Source of the DNA: Heterotrichella gracilis
Taxonomy: Eukaryota > Sar > Xanthophyceae > Tribonematales > Xanthonemataceae
NCBI GenBank assembly: GCA_032358255.1
Contig: JAULBX010025663.1
Location: 1 to 57,783 of the forward strand
Direction of reading: 5' to 3'
DNA length: 57,783 nt
Position numbers and translations under genes: made by a program. The notes below the pieces were generated by a model. It was not told the DNA's origin. It did no database searches and worked only from the letters and a program-made list of their open reading frames with translations. Below are positions 55,201 to 57,783 of this stretch, in pieces. Within the stretch, counting starts at the first letter, position 1. Every line of letters begins with the position of its first letter.

Positions 55201-57783
55201 GCAGAGCGGGACCTCGGCGCCGCACCAGGTGGCGGGGGCATGGCGGCGCCGCCGCCGTCCCGCGGCATGTACGCCAGCGGCGGCAGCGGGATGGCGGGTG
55301 GCGGCATGTACAGCGGCGGTGGCGGGGCCATGGCGCCGCAGGAGGGTTTCTTCTCGGACGCCGCTGGCGGCTATCGGTACCCGCAAGGGGAGGAGTACGC
55401 GCGGGATTGGAGGGGCGAGCGCCAGATGCGGCGGGAGCCTCAGGTGCGAGAGGGCTCGTGCATGCCTCTGTAGTGCTCTGTCATACTTGCATGCTCGCTG
55501 TGGTTGGGGAAACGCTGGGGGGGCGCGCGTGGTTCTACTGAAGTGTGGCATGCTCTTTGTCACCCCTCTGATACTGATATTGTCCACATCTGGGGTGCAC
55601 ATGTCTTGCCTTGCTACTGGTGAAGCGGTGTGTTAAATGCCAACAGGGGCATTGGGTCTGTGCCACGTTTCAATATCATTTATTCTTGAGTATCAACCTT
55701 GTGAGCCCAGGCTGGCGCCCTGATTGTGACTGTCAATTAAATAGATAAGTCAATGTCCTCCAAGAAACCGTCATACCATCAAATCCATCAATGACAAGTT
55801 GTGTTGTTCCGCCACAGGAGGCCCGGGAAGCCCCGGTGGTGGTGCAGCCGCCAGTGAGGTCGAGGAAAGCCTCCAATGGTGCAGGCTCCTCCAGGCGCTC
55901 AGGGTCTGCAGCCAGTCTTGGGGTCAAGGCATCGGCCAGAGGTGGGTGGCGGGGGCTGTGGTAGTTGGTTTGTGGGAATGCTGGCCTTATTTATACAGTC
56001 AGTGACATGCAATGCAGCCAGGAAGCCAGTTGTTTAATTGCCAAGGTAGGGTTTAGGGTTGAACAATGAAGGGTGGCAGGGACATTGGTGGAAATATGTG
56101 TCAAGGGAGCTAACGACATGCATGCCATGGCGGCCAATCTGGAGAATTTGCACAAGCGAGCACGGGAGTAACTCCGTGTCTGCACCCTAGCTAAGGGTAC
56201 TTATGTGTGTGTCCCTGCAGTGTCCCAATTCCAGGACCTAGATTCCGACACATTGTCAGACCCCGAGCCCTTCCCCCACACCCGCCCCCCCACCAAGAAG
56301 CGCTCCGCCCGCAAAATCTCCCCCCGCATCCCCGCCACCCTCCACCAAATCCCCGTCGCCGAGGCCAGGCGAGCCCCGGGGATGGGACGCGCCAGCTTCC
56401 CCCTGCGGGATTCCTCCCCTGCCCACCCAGACGCCTTGCGGGATTCCTCCCCTCACAAGCGCGCGCGGGGACACCCCCCTGGCGTCGGCGCCAGGCCCCA
56501 CACCACAGCCGCAGCACCCACCGCAGTACCCACCAAGGCGCCGGCCACAGCCACCGGTGGGGGTGGGGGTGGGGGTTTGAAGCACCGGAAGCCCCAGAAG
56601 GCCAAGGTGCCTTCTTCAAATGTGCAGGCGGTGACCCTGGATTTCCTGGTGGAGAACGGAGTGTTTGACCTGCCCATTGACGTACGTGGGCAAAATCCTG
56701 TACCCTAAATTTTGGACCCTTAAACCCTAAACCCTGGAATGTGCGAGCGACCTAGGGCAAGAAACCCAGAACTTCAACCCGAATCCTAGGCCTAGAAGCT
56801 CTAGTATCCTAACCTAGAACCCTGAAGCTAGAACCCTCGAGCCTTAGAAGGCCTGCTGTACCCAAATACCCTTGCCAAACCCTCCTCCTCACAGGAGGAC
56901 CATGTACAACACTAAAATGTAGCAGTCGCCACTGACCCCCGAGCATGCCCCACACCACCACACCACCACAACCACACCACCACAACCACACCACACACAC
57001 CCACAGGACGCCGCCGACTCTCTCGGCATGGCCACCACCACGCTCAAGAAGCGGTTGCCACAAGCTGACCCACCACCACCACCTGGGAATTCCTTGAAGT
57101 AATCATTAAAAAAAAAGGCAAATTTTCAAAATGGTTCAAAATAACCAAAAATATTGAGGCGCCAACCCCATAGGCCACCACCCACCCACTTTCCCCTCCT
57201 GCAGGATGCTGCTGACTCCCTGGGCATGGCCACCACCACGCTCAAGAAGCGGTGTCGCAAGCTGGGTGTGCAGCGGTGGCCCTACCGCAAGAAGAGGTCG
57301 GTGGAGAACCTGAGGGCGCTGGTGGTGGGGCTGCAGGTGGGTGTCAGGGTTCGGGTGGTGGTGGTTCATGTGGATGGTAGGGTGTTGGTGGTGGTGGTCT
57401 TTGTGGTTGTGCTGGTGGCGGTGGTCCGTTGGTGGTGGTGGCGGTGCTGTGTTACTGCCCGCCTTGACTCCCAAGCTGGGTGAGGCGATGCCGCATTTAC
57501 AACCCTAGCCCCCAAACCCTAAAAGAGCCAATGGTGTGCAGGCTGATGGCGGTGGCGGTGGCCAACCCGGTGGCGGGTTCAAAACCGCGTTCAAAACCCT
57601 AGACCCCAATCCCTAGACATTGAAAAGAGCCAATTGTGTACATGTGCAGGCTGACTGGAATGGCGGTGGGCCGCCAGGTGGCGATGCCGCAGAGATCCGC
57701 GAGCTGCGGGAGGCATGTGCGGGGGTGATGGAGCGGGTGGGGGAGCTGATGAAGGACCCTAAGGAGGTGCGGGTGGTGGGGGT
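52208..57783 (+). CDS. RWP-RK domain transcription factor (3' end beyond window)
   Basis: Nine exons, phases consistent: 52208-52279, 52761-52965, 53238-53647, 53914-54323, 54723-55443, 55818-55941, 56221-56681, 57205-57336, 57650-57766; at least 884 aa, open at the right edge. RWP-RK proteins are plant/algal nuclear DNA-binding regulators of nitrogen responses and gamete or sex determination. The domain lies at about 782-845: VTLDFLVENGVFDLPID then DAADSLGMATTTLKKRCRKL and GVQRWPYRKKRS, with RWPYRK for RWPxRK. Upstream are Gly-, His-, Met- and Gln-rich low-complexity regions (exons 3-5) and basic patches (TKKRSARK, HKRARGH) likely for nuclear import. A helical RELREACAGVMERVGELM segment follows. 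The frame is open before ATG 52208, so an earlier start is possible. Edge copies occur for exons 1, 4, 8 and 9. It is not a full NIN-like protein as far as seen; no PB1 domain is in view. Confidence 0.85.
52346..52475 (+). repeat. Two donor-side copies of RWP-RK gene exon 1
   Basis: The exon 1 end (GGGGAGCGACTCGACGCTCATGCAG) recurs at about 52350-52374 and 52445-52472 with one or two changes, each followed by GTGGGA. GTTAGGGTTTTGCGTCTTAGG-type sequence lies between the copies. Confidence 0.85.
54390..54444 (+). repeat. Donor-side copy of RWP-RK gene exon 4
   Basis: About 55 bases repeat the exon 4 end (HMNDLAQLAEEQQGHMR, here CMNDLAQLAEQQQGHVR) followed by GTAGGC. CCCTAAAACCCTAA lies just before it. 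Confidence 0.9.
55698..55742 (+). repeat. Dispersed repeat shared with 18497-18536
   Basis: CTTGTGAGCCCAGGCTGGCG, CCCTG, TGACT and TTAAATA occur in the same order as at 18497-18536 (CTTGTGAGCCTGGGTTGGCT..). One copy lies in an RWP-RK gene intron and the other in a RIF1 intron. Confidence 0.55.
57007..57053 (+). repeat. Acceptor-side copy of the RWP-RK core exon 8
   Basis: A CCCACAG acceptor is followed by 16 codons encoding DAADSLGMATTTLKKR exactly, then divergence. The five base differences from the working exon (57205) are all synonymous. Confidence 0.92.
57541..57580 (+). repeat. Acceptor-side copy of RWP-RK gene exon 9
   Basis: A GTGTGCAG acceptor plus GCTGA.TGGCGGTGG..GGTGGCG copies the start of exon 9 (57650), about 110 bp upstream. 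CCCTAGACCCC-type sequence follows. Confidence 0.75.

Noticed and set aside
54676-55636. Long open frames of about 310 codons on both strands over RWP-RK exon 5
   Set aside because: These arise from extreme GC content and Arg/Pro codon bias in other frames; only the frame 54723-55443 fits flanking splice phases.

Overview
This is nuclear DNA of an intron-rich green alga or close relative, not bacterial DNA. Genes are split into many short exons with GT-AG introns. Introns and spacers are strewn with short CCCTAAA/TTTAGGG tracts, the plant/algal telomere-type heptamer. TGTAA motifs of the green-algal polyadenylation type occur in at least one 3' region. Proteins include plant/algal families such as an RWP-RK regulator. 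The exon style and heptamer-littered introns recall prasinophyte-type green algae, but I cannot name the species from sequence alone.

Layout: (1) 719-3058, minus: small probably organelle-targeted protein, 5 exons, resembling an uncharacterised plant/algal DUF family. (2) 3810-9071, plus: ATM/ABCB7-type half ABC transporter, 11 exons. (3) 10894-12936, plus: ribulose-phosphate 3-epimerase of cytosolic type, 5 exons. (4) 16825-33685, minus: RIF1-like protein of about 2336 aa in 22 exons. (5) 34228-34539, plus: orphan exon-like pieces. (6) 35662-45520, minus: receptor-like protein kinase of about 1206 aa in 16 exons (signal peptide, two fasciclin domains, transmembrane segment, TKL-type kinase). 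(7) 47359 to about 50340, plus: an unidentified multi-exon gene and a decayed relative. (8) 52208 to beyond the right edge, plus: RWP-RK transcription-factor gene. Exon chains were built by hand from splice sites, and the phases close in every main gene. There is no shared pathway: transporter and epimerase are housekeeping, RIF1 and RWP-RK are nuclear, and the kinase is a surface receptor.

The outstanding feature is a repeated exon-edge duplication pattern. In most of the main genes, several exons have their donor-side end, or acceptor-side start, copied one to six extra times into the adjoining intron. Each copy keeps its GT or AG splice site but lacks the other end of the exon, and many abut CCCTAAA/TTTAGGG tracts. 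In four exons compared base by base, 25 of 30 differences between copy and working exon were synonymous, which is not what dead intron sequence should show. Also present are foldback elements, dispersed short repeats, and a 73-bp repeat that ends exactly on a donor site and may be an introner-like element.
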